Below are positions 1 to 10,800 of a stretch of 44,697 nt of DNA, piece by piece (position 1 is the first letter of the stretch; each line of letters starts with the position of its first letter). Source of the stretch: a virus; IMG/VR virus record IMGVR_UViG_3300020411_001693, positions 1 through 44,697 of that record; one strand, given 5' to 3'. Below the pieces are notes generated by a model. It was not told the origin of the DNA and did no database searches. It saw only the letters and a program-made list of their open reading frames with translations. The position numbers and the translations under genes were made by a program.

Positions 1-1991
1 GATGCTAGGTTGATGTTCTCTGAAGAACCCCAGTTATCGCCTGTTGCTTCAAAGTTCCATGTTTTATCTCCGTCTCCAGAGTCAACTGTGAATCCTGCAC
101 CGTCAGCAGCTGAGTCATCAGCAGCTCCTGTAGCAACTTGGAAGTTCTTATCATCAATGTTTACTGTAGTAGAATTGATTGTGGTAGTCGTTCCATTTAC
201 AGTCAGGTTGCCTGAAATAACAGCGTTGTCGTTGATAGTTGTAGTACCACCATTCGAGTCTATCGTAAGATTACCCGATGATGTTGTTATAGTATTACCA
301 TCAAGTGATAAGTTATCAACTGTTGCAGATCCTGAAACCGCTAGAGCTCCAGCTACGTTGGTTCCATCTAAGTTTGTAGTACCATCAACGTCTAAGTTTC
401 CATTGAAATCAGCATTTCCTGCCAATGTCAATGATGATGCCATGTCAACCGCACCATCTATATCAACAGCATCTAAGTTTGTAGTACCATCAACGTCTAA
501 GTTTCCGTTGAAGTCAGCGTTCCCTGCTAGAGTTAGAGTAGACGCCATATCAACAGCACCGTCAATGTCTACAGCATCTAAGTTTGTAGTGCCATCTACA
601 TCTAAGTTTCCGTTGAAGTCAGCGTTCCCTGCTAGAGTTAGGGAAGATGCCATGTCAACAGCACCATCTATATCAACAGCATCTAAGTTTGTAGTGCCAT
701 CTACATCTATGTTTCCACTTAGATCAATACTTCCATTGACTGTTAGTGTTGAACCGTCAAATGTTAGGTTGCCTGAATCTTCTAATGCACCAGATGAACC
801 CGCTATAACAACACGATTGTTTGTTAGGTCACTAACTGTTGCTGAAGATAGAACTGTCTCTGCTCCAGAGATATTTGCTCCACCGTTACCGTCTATCGTA
901 CCAGTAACAGTAAGCCCAGCACCAACTGTTGCAGTTGTGGATACTAACTGAGTTATAGTACCAACACCTGAGACACCCATGTTGTCTAAGTCAGTGTGCC
1001 CATCTACATCCAAGCTCACGCTTATTGTTTGTGAACCTGTGACTGCTAGTGTTGAACCGTTGAATGTTAGGTTACCACTATCTTCGATCTCTCCTGATGT
1101 ACCAGCTAAGACGACTCTACCTGATGTTAGGTCAGATACTTTTGCTGTATCTGCTACAAGTGTGTCTATATTTGCTGTGCCATCAATATATAAATCTTTC
1201 CATTCTAAACCAGAAGCACCTAAGTCTCTAGCGTTATCTGAGCTAGGAACTAGGTCACTATCAAAACGACCTGTTGCTGTTATAGTATCACTCGTTGCGT
1301 TTCCTAGATCTACGTTACCATTGATCACGCCATTGCCAGTAACCGTTAGGTTTCCAGCTACTGTTGCATTCTCGTCAACAGTTAGTGTGTCAATCTTCGC
1401 AGTACCATCTATGAATAAATCTTGCCATTCTAAATCAGATTGTCCTAAGTCTCTTGCTCCGTCTGTGCTAGGAGTCAAGTCACTATCAAAACGACCTGTT
1501 GCTGTTATAGTATCACTTGTTGCATTTCCTAAATCTGTGTCTCCTGTTACTACTATGTTAGTAGTTGTTAGGATTGACCCATCAAAGGTTAGATTACCAC
1601 TGTCCTCTAGTTCCCCAGATGAACCCGCAATAACGACCCTATTATCGGTAAGGTCTCCGATTTTTGCTGTGTCTGCCAGTAATGCATCGATGTTCGCAGT
1701 ACCGTCAACGAAAAGGTTGTTCCACTCTTTTGTAGCTGAACCTAGATTATATGTGCCATCATCATCAGGAATAATATGTGAATCGACTTCACCACCAAAG
1801 ACAATATTATCAGTGTTCGCATCCCCTAAAGTTAGTGTGCCTCCATTGAAGGTAGTCGTACCAGTAACTTCAAGGTTACTGTACATAAAAACATCAGAAG
1901 CAAAAGTTGATACACCAACGTGTGAGGAAAGACCCGCCACAACTTGTTGATTCTTTCCACCAACCTTGGCTAGTTCTCTTGCCCTAGACAT
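1..1991 (-). CDS. large repetitive virion protein, tail-fibre/adhesin-like (C-terminal end outside window)
   Basis: The frame is open from the ATG at 1991 to the window edge (about 663 codons), so the 3' end is missing. The protein is low-complexity and rich in G, T, D, N, S and V. It is built from degenerate modules: a block resembling DLTxxRVVxAGSSGELEDSG occurs three times, and a 35-residue unit around LDAVDIDGAV repeats tandemly. No enzyme motif is seen. Such proteins are typical of the distal tail or fibre proteins of T4-like cyanophages, and a block like DLTSGRVVFSG also occurs in the 1847-aa protein of this window. A TATAAATA late promoter sits 32 bp upstream, which fits a late structural gene. 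The host-adhesion role is inferred from composition and context. Confidence 0.75.
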   Translation of the reverse strand, partial: MSRARELAKVGGKNQQVVAGLSSHVGVSTFASDVFMYSNLEVTGTTTFNGGTLTLGDANTDNIVFGGEVDSHIIPDDDGTYNLGSATKEWNNLFVDGTANIDALLADTAKIGDLTDNRVVIAGSSGELEDSGNLTFDGSILTTTNIVVTGDTDLGNATSDTITATGRFDSDLTPSTDGARDLGQSDLEWQDLFIDGTAKIDTLTVDENATVAGNLTVTGNGVINGNVDLGNATSDTITATGRFDSDLVPSSDNARDLGASGLEWKDLYIDGTANIDTLVADTAKVSDLTSGRVVLAGTSGEIEDSGNLTFNGSTLAVTGSQTISVSLDVDGHTDLDNMGVSGVGTITQLVSTTATVGAGLTVTGTIDGNGGANISGAETVLSSATVSDLTNNRVVIAGSSGALEDSGNLTFDGSTLTVNGSIDLSGNIDVDGTTNLDAVDIDGAVDMASSLTLAGNADFNGNLDVDGTTNLDAVDIDGAVDMASTLTLAGNADFNGNLDVDGTTNLDAVDIDGAVDMASSLTLAGNADFNGNLDVDGTTNLDGTNVAGALAVSGSATVDNLSLDGNTITTSSGNLTIDSNGGTTTINDNAVISGNLTVNGTTTTINSTTVNIDDKNFQVATGAADDSAADGAGFTVDSGDGDKTWNFEATGDNWGSSENINLA
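366..725 (-). repeat. 105-bp tandem repeat inside the coding sequence
   Basis: The sequence atctaagtttgtagt recurs at 366, 471, 576 and 681, exactly 105 bp apart. The first three copies are similar along their whole length; the fourth diverges after about 45 bp. The unit is 35 codons, so the repeat keeps the frame of the fibre-like protein and can change copy number without breaking it. Confidence 0.9.
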
Positions 1992-2022
1992 AAGTTATTA
2001 TACCCTAAGTTATTACTATTCT

Positions 2023-2030
2023 TATTTATA
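2023..2030 (-). promoter_or_regulatory. T4-type late promoter (TATAAATA)
   Basis: An exact TATAAATA reads on the minus strand, overlapping the stop codon of the upstream oxygenase gene and lying 32 bp before the ATG at 1991. This is the T4 late promoter consensus recognised by gp55-programmed polymerase. Confidence 0.7.
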
Positions 2031-2892
2031 TTACCTTTATTCTAAATGCTAATCTTTGAGTAATTTCAGGAGCAGTGATGCGTGGTGGTGCAGAAATGTG
2101 TGTGGTATTATGTTTGTACACTATAATACGACCTGGTTTATTACCAACCACCATTTCCGGCCAACCTAAGTTATAACCACGTTTCCAATGTTTAGCACCT
2201 GTATCCTCGTCATTGAAAAATGTTATCTCTCCTCCCCAATCAGGATGCCATTCTTGATTCAATACGAATAGTACTGTATAGTATGGGTCATCATCTTTTG
2301 CTCTTGGATCAGTGTCCTTGTGCATTTGACCACTTCTCTGACCTATCCTATCATTCTTCATAGGGTCAGTAGAACGACCATTCAGGTAACAGGTGAATCC
2401 TCCAGCAGCGTCAGTCTTCTCTACGTTATACTTATCGTAATATGACTTACCAGATATAAAATAACCAGTGGGTCCTGATAAACCAGTTATCGCTTCCTTC
2501 AGCCCAGCATCCAGTGTTGCTTTACCATCAAATATTTGATTGTTTATAGACGTGAATATATTCCATGCTTCTTTGCAATGATTCTGTGTGGATTCATTGC
2601 TCCACCCAATTGGGTGTCTGTACATTGAAAATCTGAATAGTGCTATCATATCCTCTATTGAGGTTTCAGCACCTAACACATGTTTGCTACTACTTTTACC
2701 TGATAGTTCAGGGATGTATTCCTGAATCGAAACTCTTCTCGCTTCTCCTGTTCTGAGTAGTTTCTTTTTCTTGTCTAGTAAATGGGTCATGCCTATCCAT
2801 TTACAGTACCAGCTAACGTTCTGTGCCCAATTATACATTGAGCTGTGCATGTCTTCACTGATTAGACCATCGTAGACTTTGACGTCGACCAT
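2026..2892 (-). CDS. 2OG-Fe(II) oxygenase (prolyl 4-hydroxylase-like)
   Basis: This 288-aa protein has a double-stranded beta-helix dioxygenase core in its C-terminal half. Visible metal ligands are H191-x-D193 (MHKDTD) and a distal His in KHNTTH (H261 or H265), followed by R280 as the probable 2-oxoglutarate anchor. DWGGEITFF at about 218-226 is a typical core strand. The N-terminal 130 residues match no family I recognise. The gene sits alone between two fibre-like genes. Modification of a virion protein is therefore one possibility, but the substrate is unknown. The 63-bp gap upstream contains a TATAAT-like stretch but no convincing -35. Confidence 0.8.
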   Translation of the reverse strand: MVDVKVYDGLISEDMHSSMYNWAQNVSWYCKWIGMTHLLDKKKKLLRTGEARRVSIQEYIPELSGKSSSKHVLGAETSIEDMIALFRFSMYRHPIGWSNESTQNHCKEAWNIFTSINNQIFDGKATLDAGLKEAITGLSGPTGYFISGKSYYDKYNVEKTDAAGGFTCYLNGRSTDPMKNDRIGQRSGQMHKDTDPRAKDDDPYYTVLFVLNQEWHPDWGGEITFFNDEDTGAKHWKRGYNLGWPEMVVGNKPGRIIVYKHNTTHISAPPRITAPEITQRLAFRIKVI

Positions 2893-2955
2893 AGTATAAG
2901 AGGTTTGAATTATATAGTAAGCACTACTATTGGGAGTTGTGCGGTGTCCCTTCTC

Positions 2956-4839
2956 TTATACTTCGGTTAGATTGATTTTATATTTCTTACCCGAAATGTT
3001 GTTTATCATGTATATATCATCTTTACCTTCTTGCAATGTCCAGTTACCTTCACTTCCATCAACGTCATTACCACCTGTACCTACATTACTGAAGTGCATG
3101 TCAGCAGTAAATACGTTTTGCCAACGTGTTCCTGCTGCACCCAAGTTTCTGGTAGCGTCTACGTCTGGTAACATATTACCAGTCATCGTAATATCACCCA
3201 CACTTATTGCAGGAGTACCAGTAAGACCTGTAGCATTACCATTCAACGTAGCACAAGTCAGCACGTTTGTGCCTGGGTTCCACTTAAGATCTGTGTCAGT
3301 TCTCAAGTCCTCATTACCAGTCAGAGTATCTACAAATGTAATGTAATGATCAGCAGAAGTTGTATTAGTTGCAGTCAACTCGACTTTATCAGCGATCACA
3401 CTTGTGAGTGCTGAACCATCAAGTGCGGGTAATGCTCCTGATAATTGTGCTGAAGGTAGATTTGTAAGAGATGCTCCTGAACCTGAGAATGTGGTAGCAG
3501 TTGCGATACCCGCAGTTATCGTACCAGCCGTCTCTATCGTAAGTCTCGCTGTACCATTTACTGAATTTACTATATTCAGTGCAGCAGTCTGTACACGTGT
3601 ATTGCCAGTTTGGATCGCAGTTGCATCAATACCCGTAAGGTTTGCACCATTTCCATAGAAATGTGATGCAGTTATAATACCACTAGCGTTGACTGTGGTA
3701 GCAAGAAGTTGACTTACAGTAGATACACCTGATGAGTTTATGTCACCAGTAACGTCCCCAGTTAGTCTTCCGACGAATCCAGATCCTCCGACTCCATTAA
3801 TACCCGCCACAAAACCACCAATAGCAGTGGCAATACCAGATACATTAATATTTGTTCCATTGAAAAATGCTACAGTAGATACACCAACGGAATTGAGTGA
3901 CCCTAAGAACCCGAAGCTTCCAACAGGTGCTACGAATCCTTTTGAGGTAGTTACAATACCCGTTGCTTGTATTGTATCACTAAAGAACTGATTTGCGGTA
4001 GAGATACCAGCAGCATTGAAGTTTCCAGTCAATCTACCTGTCACGTCTCCAGTCACATTACCTGTGACATCTCCTGTCAAATCTCCAGTTACGTCTCCAG
4101 TTAGATCTCCAGTGAATCCAGCAGTAGCTGTTACTCCAGCACCGGCTAAATCTCCCTTGAACCCAAGACTTGATGTTATAATACCACTCGCATTCACATG
4201 CTCAAACTGTCCGTTCACCTGAATGCTGGCGATACCCACTGATACTTGGTTTACAGTCAAACCAGCACCAACTCTTATCGTACCAACATTACCAAACCCG
4301 AACGTACCATCTTCATTCTGTACATTAGTTCTAGCATCAGCCGCAGAGAATATACTTACAATACCTGACTGACCTGGTTCTGGGAAGAATGATAAACCAG
4401 CACCTACTTTGAATGTTGTTATACCTGTCGCTCTCGTAAATCCATCAGCGTCCATTACATCATTAGTGGACTTGTTGATTTGCATGGTAGCAATACCAAC
4501 CTCTATACCACCACCCAAGTCTAACTTCATCTGAGTAACAGTAACACCATTACCTTTGAAGTTTAGTTTTGTAATTGAACCAGCAAAACCAGTTGGAGTT
4601 ATCTCATCTTTCTGTACTTCTATACCATCAACACTACCAGACGGTGCTCCTGAAGGAACATCCCAAAATCTTTCGCCCTCTACAGTACCGTATAGTACCA
4701 TATTATTATTAGCGGGCAGTCCAAGATTAGGTTCTGCTTCTTCCAATCCAAGGAAAGCAGGAAGACCTGGTGTCTGTTTTCTGTGTGTGGATAGTCCAGC
4801 GTATGATGTTACACCAACTCGCCCAGATAATAATCTCAT
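2956..4839 (-). CDS. tail-fibre-like virion structural protein (627 aa)
   Basis: A glycine/threonine-rich structural protein with many short repeats, including a run of GDVTG/GDLTG units near the middle. Its end combines a VDATRNLGAAGTRWQNVFT-like module with a terminal ISGKKYKINLTEV segment. That C-terminal layout is familiar from cyanomyovirus fibre-like proteins, where the end module probably promotes trimerisation. No enzymatic motif is visible. The ATG at 4839 lies 1 bp after the stop of the 112-aa gene, so the two are likely co-translated. The exact position in the virion cannot be read from sequence. Confidence 0.7.
   Translation of the reverse strand: MRLLSGRVGVTSYAGLSTHRKQTPGLPAFLGLEEAEPNLGLPANNNMVLYGTVEGERFWDVPSGAPSGSVDGIEVQKDEITPTGFAGSITKLNFKGNGVTVTQMKLDLGGGIEVGIATMQINKSTNDVMDADGFTRATGITTFKVGAGLSFFPEPGQSGIVSIFSAADARTNVQNEDGTFGFGNVGTIRVGAGLTVNQVSVGIASIQVNGQFEHVNASGIITSSLGFKGDLAGAGVTATAGFTGDLTGDVTGDLTGDVTGNVTGDVTGRLTGNFNAAGISTANQFFSDTIQATGIVTTSKGFVAPVGSFGFLGSLNSVGVSTVAFFNGTNINVSGIATAIGGFVAGINGVGGSGFVGRLTGDVTGDINSSGVSTVSQLLATTVNASGIITASHFYGNGANLTGIDATAIQTGNTRVQTAALNIVNSVNGTARLTIETAGTITAGIATATTFSGSGASLTNLPSAQLSGALPALDGSALTSVIADKVELTATNTTSADHYITFVDTLTGNEDLRTDTDLKWNPGTNVLTCATLNGNATGLTGTPAISVGDITMTGNMLPDVDATRNLGAAGTRWQNVFTADMHFSNVGTGGNDVDGSEGNWTLQEGKDDIYMINNISGKKYKINLTEV
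4018..4113 (-). repeat. 12-bp-period repeat encoding G-D-V/L-T units
   Basis: About eight successive 12-bp units encode GDVT, GDLT, GNVT and GRLT variants in the 627-aa protein. The period of four residues, each with glycine, suggests a regular fibrous or beta-helical shaft. Confidence 0.8.
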
Positions 4840-4840
4840 C

Positions 4841-5179
4841 TTACTTTGCGTTCTCTAGTATACTAATAATGCACTTCATAGTATTATTGTTATCCCCCTG
4901 AATTTTGAGGATATCACCTGTCTCCATAACGAGACGTCCATCAATGAATGACATAGCATCCTGATGTGGAATTCTGGCATTCTTTACAAGTTCAGTATCT
5001 ACTCCACTTCTACTGTGTTGTACAGTAAATGATGTTATAGATGAACCCTGTCCAACGTTAGATACGTTGCCGAATATTACAAGTGACGCTACACCAGGAG
5101 GGCAAGTGTAAATACCCACTGCTGCGTCTGTCACGGTATGTGTAATCGTTCTAAATTTATTTAATGGAATCGCAGCCAT
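4841..5179 (-). CDS. small virion-associated protein (112 aa)
   Basis: A short beta-rich protein with no membrane segment or signal peptide; it starts MAAIPLNKFRTITHTVT. I do not recognise a named domain. It lies between the 884-aa and 627-aa fibre-like genes with 1-bp gaps on both sides, in the same late operon. A role as an accessory fibre, connector or capping protein is plausible from context alone. A strong AGGAGG lies inside the last codons of the upstream gene, about 11 bp before the ATG. Confidence 0.55.
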   Translation of the reverse strand: MAAIPLNKFRTITHTVTDAAVGIYTCPPGVASLVIFGNVSNVGQGSSITSFTVQHSRSGVDTELVKNARIPHQDAMSFIDGRLVMETGDILKIQGDNNNTMKCIISILENAK

Positions 5180-5180
5180 C

Positions 5181-7835
5181 TTACATTTGTCCTCCTAAAG
5201 CGATGATTAATGGGGTAAGCGTTGCTTGGATACTCTTGTTGAAAGCATCTCCAGATATAGTTCCTGTTTGTTGATTGATAGTGAACCCATCGCCAACCTT
5301 AAGGTTTCCTCTCTCATCAGTAGACGTATAGACTACTCTACCTCCAAATTCAGATACTGTTTCATTCTCAGGAATGGTAACACCACCGTTTCTAGGTAGT
5401 GCAGCTGGAATAGTATGTCCAGAACCAACAAATTCAAATGTATATGATGACGCAAGAATAAGAGACTGTCTTGCGAATGGAACTGTTGACCCTACGCCCA
5501 CGTTAGCAGGAAGTGTTTGGTCAATAGTTATGGTAGAAACACCAGCAGTAACAGGTGTCGCACTATTTATAGTAAAATAAGTAGGTTCAAGTTCAGCAGA
5601 AGCAGTAGCTGTAACTCCTGTGCCTGGTGACGCTATGGTCACTGAAGGTGCAGCTCGATACTGTGATCCAGTAGCGAACATATTGACAGCAGTTATACTA
5701 CCAAAACCACTGACAACTGCTACACCCTCTGCGTTAGCCCCGTTAGGTCCGGAAGGTGCTCCTATGGTCACGATAGGAGGATTCGCAGAAGTATAACCAG
5801 AACCAGAGTTTGTTACGTTGACTCTGACTACCTCGTTGAATTTCTCTCCAAGATATAATACCTGACCTGAGTATGGTCTATCAGTTAGACCAGAAACTAC
5901 GACTGTATTATCTTCTTCCTCTGCTGTTGCTGTAAGAATACCTGTCTGATTTACTGTACCAACACCTGATGCAACTATTCCAAACGTACCAAATGATGCG
6001 TTAGAGTTGTTGAGGTCACACTGTCCACCTGATACACAACTGATTGCATACTCATCACATACGGTGAATATTGAAACTAACTGTGCATAACCATCGTTGG
6101 ATATAGTAACACCGATACCACCTTGGTTGTACTGTGTATATGAGTCAACAACCATTGACTTAGTACCATCAGCATGATCTCCATTTATCCTCATACCGAT
6201 GCTGTCAGGTACAAAGTTTGTACAGTTTCTGACGTATGGAGACTGAGTTATAATACCAGCAATTCTTGCATGACTTCCTGCATCACCAACGTTGAAGGTA
6301 ATAGTATCAGTAGTGTGTGCTGTAATAGCAGTGAATATACCAGCTATTGGGTCTGATGCTCTAGGATATGGGTGGTTAGTAGCATAATAGTCTTGCTCAC
6401 ACTGGAAATTGAGTGATGATGTTACTATACCTACACTGTTTGAATTGTTTAGACCATGTCCTGCGGACGTAACAGTAGTAACACCTGATGTTGGATCGTA
6501 TAATATCGCTGTAGGTGTCAGTGCATTACCAGCATGCCAGTTAGGTCCTACTTTTATACTATCAACACCCTTCACTGCACCCACATTGACAGTTATAGTA
6601 TCACTGGTAAACGCTGATATAGTAAGTGCTGTATTGTGTGCTGGATCTCCAACTCTTGGATATGTGTGGCTGGTAGCATGGTTGTCAGCATCACATGTAA
6701 ATGACAGTTTGTTTACGCCAATGGTGATAGTATTGCTAGTATCAAGTCCATGTCCTGCACTTGTTATTACCAAAACTCCAGTCAAAGGATTATAAGTCGC
6801 ACCAGATACAGACTTAGTTCCTCCACCTGTCACCGTAAATGCATCGGCTACTGTCCCACCATTGTATATGTGTGTTCCTGTGTCTTTATTCCATCTATGT
6901 CTATTGACAACACCCTGTGGAGGGAATGTTACCATCGCTGCTGTGTTTGCTGCACCAACGAATGACATGTTCTGTAATAAAGAACCATTATGTACTTCAA
7001 ACAGATCTTGTCCTATATTTGTAGGCATGATCTGTGTATTTCTTAGATCATCTCCGTCAATTGATACGTTTCTTGGTACGAAGATTGGGTTATTCTCTGG
7101 ATATATTCCTCCTGCTACTCTAATAGTGTCTCCTGCTTTTGCTACACCACATGCACCTTTGACTGATCTCTTTGCAGTTGATAGTGTCTTACCATCAGCA
7201 GCATCGTCTCCATCTTCTGCAACATAATATATGTTCAGTGTGGAAGCACCAGCTCCAACCCACTGTGTACCACCAGAATTATCTGCTGCTAATACAGATC
7301 CACCCGCACCAACAGTGTCGTTAGAATCACGGAATACACCATCGATTCTAACAGCACCCTTGACATCAAGGAGATACTCAGGTTGGGTGCTACCAATACC
7401 CACCCTATCATTCGAGTCATCATAAACTAAATTATCAGCACCACCAAATTTTCCGTCGGATTTTTTGTACTGTATTTGAGTTTGTAATCCCGATGCGTCT
7501 GTCTGAATGTCTGCTCCAGCACTCCACGAAACACCAGTTCCAACTGATATAAGAACATTATTATTTGCACCAGCACCTTCATTGCCATCAAATAATTTCT
7601 TTCTTATAATAACATCTTTATTGAAATCTATGTCTTTACCTGGCTGGGTGCTACCTATCCCAACCTGATTTGCTGCCAGAACGCCATCAAAATTGGCAGT
7701 CGTTGCTACGTCTAGACCGTATTTGGGATCAGTTTTACCAATACCAGTCTTATTATTGTCAGCATCAACTACTAGAGCGTCATCTCCGACCTCTAGACCT
7801 TTTTCTACCGCAAATTTCTTATTGACAGTCGCCAT
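5181..7835 (-). CDS. large virion structural protein with beta-helix segment (884 aa)
   Basis: The N-terminus (MATVNKKFAVEKGLEVGD) and the repeated VGIGSTQP modules are typical of cyanophage fibre-like proteins. A central segment starting NIYYVAEDGDDAADGKT and containing IRVAGGIYPENNP resembles right-handed beta-helix (DUF1565-type) proteins. Later come GSGYTSANPPIVTIG and GSQYRAAPSVTIA repeats. The segment around ISCVSGGQCDLNNSNASFG and the C-terminal FEFVGSG block both have counterparts in the 1847-aa neighbour, so the two are paralogous over long stretches. AAGGAG precedes the ATG. No catalytic residues are evident; receptor binding or glycan contact is inferred. Confidence 0.7.
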   Translation of the reverse strand: MATVNKKFAVEKGLEVGDDALVVDADNNKTGIGKTDPKYGLDVATTANFDGVLAANQVGIGSTQPGKDIDFNKDVIIRKKLFDGNEGAGANNNVLISVGTGVSWSAGADIQTDASGLQTQIQYKKSDGKFGGADNLVYDDSNDRVGIGSTQPEYLLDVKGAVRIDGVFRDSNDTVGAGGSVLAADNSGGTQWVGAGASTLNIYYVAEDGDDAADGKTLSTAKRSVKGACGVAKAGDTIRVAGGIYPENNPIFVPRNVSIDGDDLRNTQIMPTNIGQDLFEVHNGSLLQNMSFVGAANTAAMVTFPPQGVVNRHRWNKDTGTHIYNGGTVADAFTVTGGGTKSVSGATYNPLTGVLVITSAGHGLDTSNTITIGVNKLSFTCDADNHATSHTYPRVGDPAHNTALTISAFTSDTITVNVGAVKGVDSIKVGPNWHAGNALTPTAILYDPTSGVTTVTSAGHGLNNSNSVGIVTSSLNFQCEQDYYATNHPYPRASDPIAGIFTAITAHTTDTITFNVGDAGSHARIAGIITQSPYVRNCTNFVPDSIGMRINGDHADGTKSMVVDSYTQYNQGGIGVTISNDGYAQLVSIFTVCDEYAISCVSGGQCDLNNSNASFGTFGIVASGVGTVNQTGILTATAEEEDNTVVVSGLTDRPYSGQVLYLGEKFNEVVRVNVTNSGSGYTSANPPIVTIGAPSGPNGANAEGVAVVSGFGSITAVNMFATGSQYRAAPSVTIASPGTGVTATASAELEPTYFTINSATPVTAGVSTITIDQTLPANVGVGSTVPFARQSLILASSYTFEFVGSGHTIPAALPRNGGVTIPENETVSEFGGRVVYTSTDERGNLKVGDGFTINQQTGTISGDAFNKSIQATLTPLIIALGGQM

Positions 7836-7860
7836 TTAACAAAGAACTCCTTGATATGTT

Positions 7861-7868
7861 TATTTATC
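7861..7868 (-). promoter_or_regulatory. late promoter (GATAAATA)
   Basis: GATAAATA on the minus strand overlaps the TGA of the 1847-aa gene and lies 26 bp before the ATG of the 884-aa gene. It differs from the T4 late consensus only at the first, weakly conserved base. Confidence 0.6.
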
Positions 7869-10800
7869 AGCTAATACGCATGATGTAAGCGATAGCATAG
7901 TATGGTGGTAAGTTAGCATTAGTACCACTAACACCCTGTGCATCAATGGATAGTCCAGTTGATACTGATTCTGTATCAGCAGTGTATGCTGCTAGTCTGT
8001 CGCCATCAGGTCCTCCAGACTGTTCTAGTTCAGATATGTTACCTTGATCTGTGACATTACTAATACCACTACCAGCATAATTATTGCCAATGGTGCTTCC
8101 ATCTCTTGAAGCAAATGCATAGCTATGCTCGTGTCCAGACTCTGTAGTTGAGTGAGTGTGAGATACAATGACTGCGTCTGCACTACCACCTGTGCTGTTA
8201 GCAGCATATGCACTACCTCTACCAACGATAAACTTATCAACTAAGTTAGGTGTACCATTACTTCCATTACATAGTGCCCAGTTACTTGGAACGTTGGCAT
8301 CTGTTCCAGACCACATTATAATACCACCGATAGGTATAGTACCATTTCCAACAAAGTCAGAAGCGGTAACTGTTCCACCTGCTGTGATGTCATCGGCAGC
8401 GTTGATATCATCCGTAGATGTTATCTGTTCTGCTTGTAATGTTGTTGTAACTGTAGCATTCTGCTGAACTACTAAGGTATTGACTGTGAGTGTAGCACCT
8501 GAGAATATCATTGATGAACTATCTTGTAGTTCTCCATTCAATCCTGAGAATACCACTCTACCTGAAGTCAAGTCTGATACTTGTGCACTTCCTGCAACCA
8601 ATCCAGTTTGGAATGTACCAATACCAGAAGCAGTTATGTTACCACCTATGCTTGCATCACCTGTTACATCGAATACTCTACCGCTTGTATTCTCAGCTAT
8701 ACCAACTGCAACTCTATCGAATGAATAAGAGTCAGTGTGATCGTATGATATTGGGCTGAACTTCTTCCAAGGTTGGCTAGAATCTGATGTTCTTACCCAA
8801 CCAAGATAACCACCCTTATCGTACGTTGTGTTGATTATAACTTCATCTGTAGATGATGTAGGAGCAGTCTGGTTAGATCCATTCACCCCGATGATTACAC
8901 TATTACCTACATTACCTGACCTATTACCCTTCAGTTCAATGTCAACTACCTCAGTATTTCCTAAACTATAGAAGTTAGAGTTGACTGTAAGTTCGTCTAG
9001 TGTCAGTGTGCTAGGTAGTGCAGTGGTTGTAGTAGCGTCAAACTCACTAATAGTTGACTTCTCTTCACCAGTAATAGCATCTATCTTCTTCCTACCAACA
9101 AAGAACTCACCTTTGTCATTCATACCTGAGTACACAATTGTACCACCTCTAGAGGTAGTTGCCTGTGCTAGTAGTTGCTCGTCGTCATCTAAAACTCTGG
9201 TTTGAGTTTGTGGTAGTGACGTTGAGTAGTTACCTGGACCGAAACCAATGTATTCAAAAGTATGTCCTGATGCCCTGATCGTACTATGACGTCGTGACTC
9301 CATGGGTAATACTTTGATCTTCACCGCAGCAGCATAAGCAGGGTGTGATGTAGCATTAGTACCCAATGCACCCCTTGCTATAGAAGTTGTAGCATTGCTT
9401 GTAATACGAACAATCTCATTCTCTATCTGTAGGTAGTCACCTCTTCTGAGCTTGGAGTGGTTCTGTACTGATAATGTATTAGTTGTGGTAGTAAGACCTG
9501 ATGTTAGGTTAGTTGTAGTACCACCGTATATTGTTATACCTCTATTCTTTCCTCGTAAACCAATACCTGATCCATGTGCTATAGGTCCTGCTTGGAACGC
9601 TGGAGCTGTACCAGCATCCATCTTGACTGATACTGATGATCCATAACCAATCCTATCCTGAACTGAGAATGTTCCGTTGAATACTTCCCTATCGCCTGTG
9701 TTACCTGAAATTACAATCTCATCACCACGCTTTAGTCCTATGTCTCTATGTAATGTAACCGTAGCAATACCACTTATAGTATCATGTACAATATTATTGA
9801 TGGCAGTTGCCACACCAACGTGGTACATGTATCCACCTGTAGATCCAGCTGAGATATTACTCTTCTCAAACATCACCTTATTTGGATCTGTGATGTTGGT
9901 TATCCTACTAAGACCATTGTACTGATCACTTCCAACACCAACAATCTGAATAACATCACCCACATTGTTGTCGATTGCGGTGACAGTTACTTGACAGTCA
10001 GCACCTGGTGTAATGAATGGTACGCCCTTTACAGTAAGAACATCGCCTACGGTATAACCTGTACCATGATCAACTAAATCAATTGCTGTGATAGTTGCAG
10101 CAGCAGCGACAGTTACGTCAGCAGTTGCTCCTTTACCTGTACCACCAACAAGATCTACACTGAAATAAAATTCAGCCGAACCAGAGTTGGTTCCATACTG
10201 TGTACCACCAGTTATGTTACCAAGATTCAATATACCGTTGAATCCATGGTCAACCTCAGTAAAGATACTGACATCTGTTCCTGAAACGCTGCTGGTAGTC
10301 AATCCAATACCAACACCAGTGTCCTCTAATAAGTTAAGACTGGTTTCTTTTGTAATACTATGTGCAGGATCACTACCCTCTACCTGACCTATTGTGCCTC
10401 TGAGTGCATATGACTTGGTTGGTTCTGGATCGTCAACTGGGTTATCTACATTTACCTGTGGTCTGAGGTCGTTGATATTTTGTGGGAATCTGTTCTGCCC
10501 AATATCAAATGGTGCTACCTCAGGTATGCTATGGTAAGATAACAGAGTTAGATTATAGATACCATCTTGACTGCCTGGTCTGTGTTCCTGAATTACTTGA
10601 TGGTTGAAGATTTGATATGCATTACCATAATCTTTTCTTACGAAGTAAGGAGAGAACGTACGACCCGATCCAACAATATTGTTATTGTGTAATGTATATG
10701 GTATGTTAGCGGTGATAGTTGAAATACCACCAGGATTAGTGCTTATACCAATACTAAACGTCTTCTTATCGTTGATCTCTAATACTTCAAATACACCGTT

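Noticed and set aside
366-725. Regularly spaced repeats resembling an array (CRISPR-like)
   Set aside because: The period is exactly 35 codons and copies are contiguous without unique spacers; this is an in-frame protein repeat.
10-1950. Two long plus-strand reading frames (313 and 323 codons)
   Set aside because: They mirror the repeats of the minus-strand fibre-like gene, have the P/V/S-rich composition of antisense frames, lack ribosome binding sites, and the minus frame continues through both.
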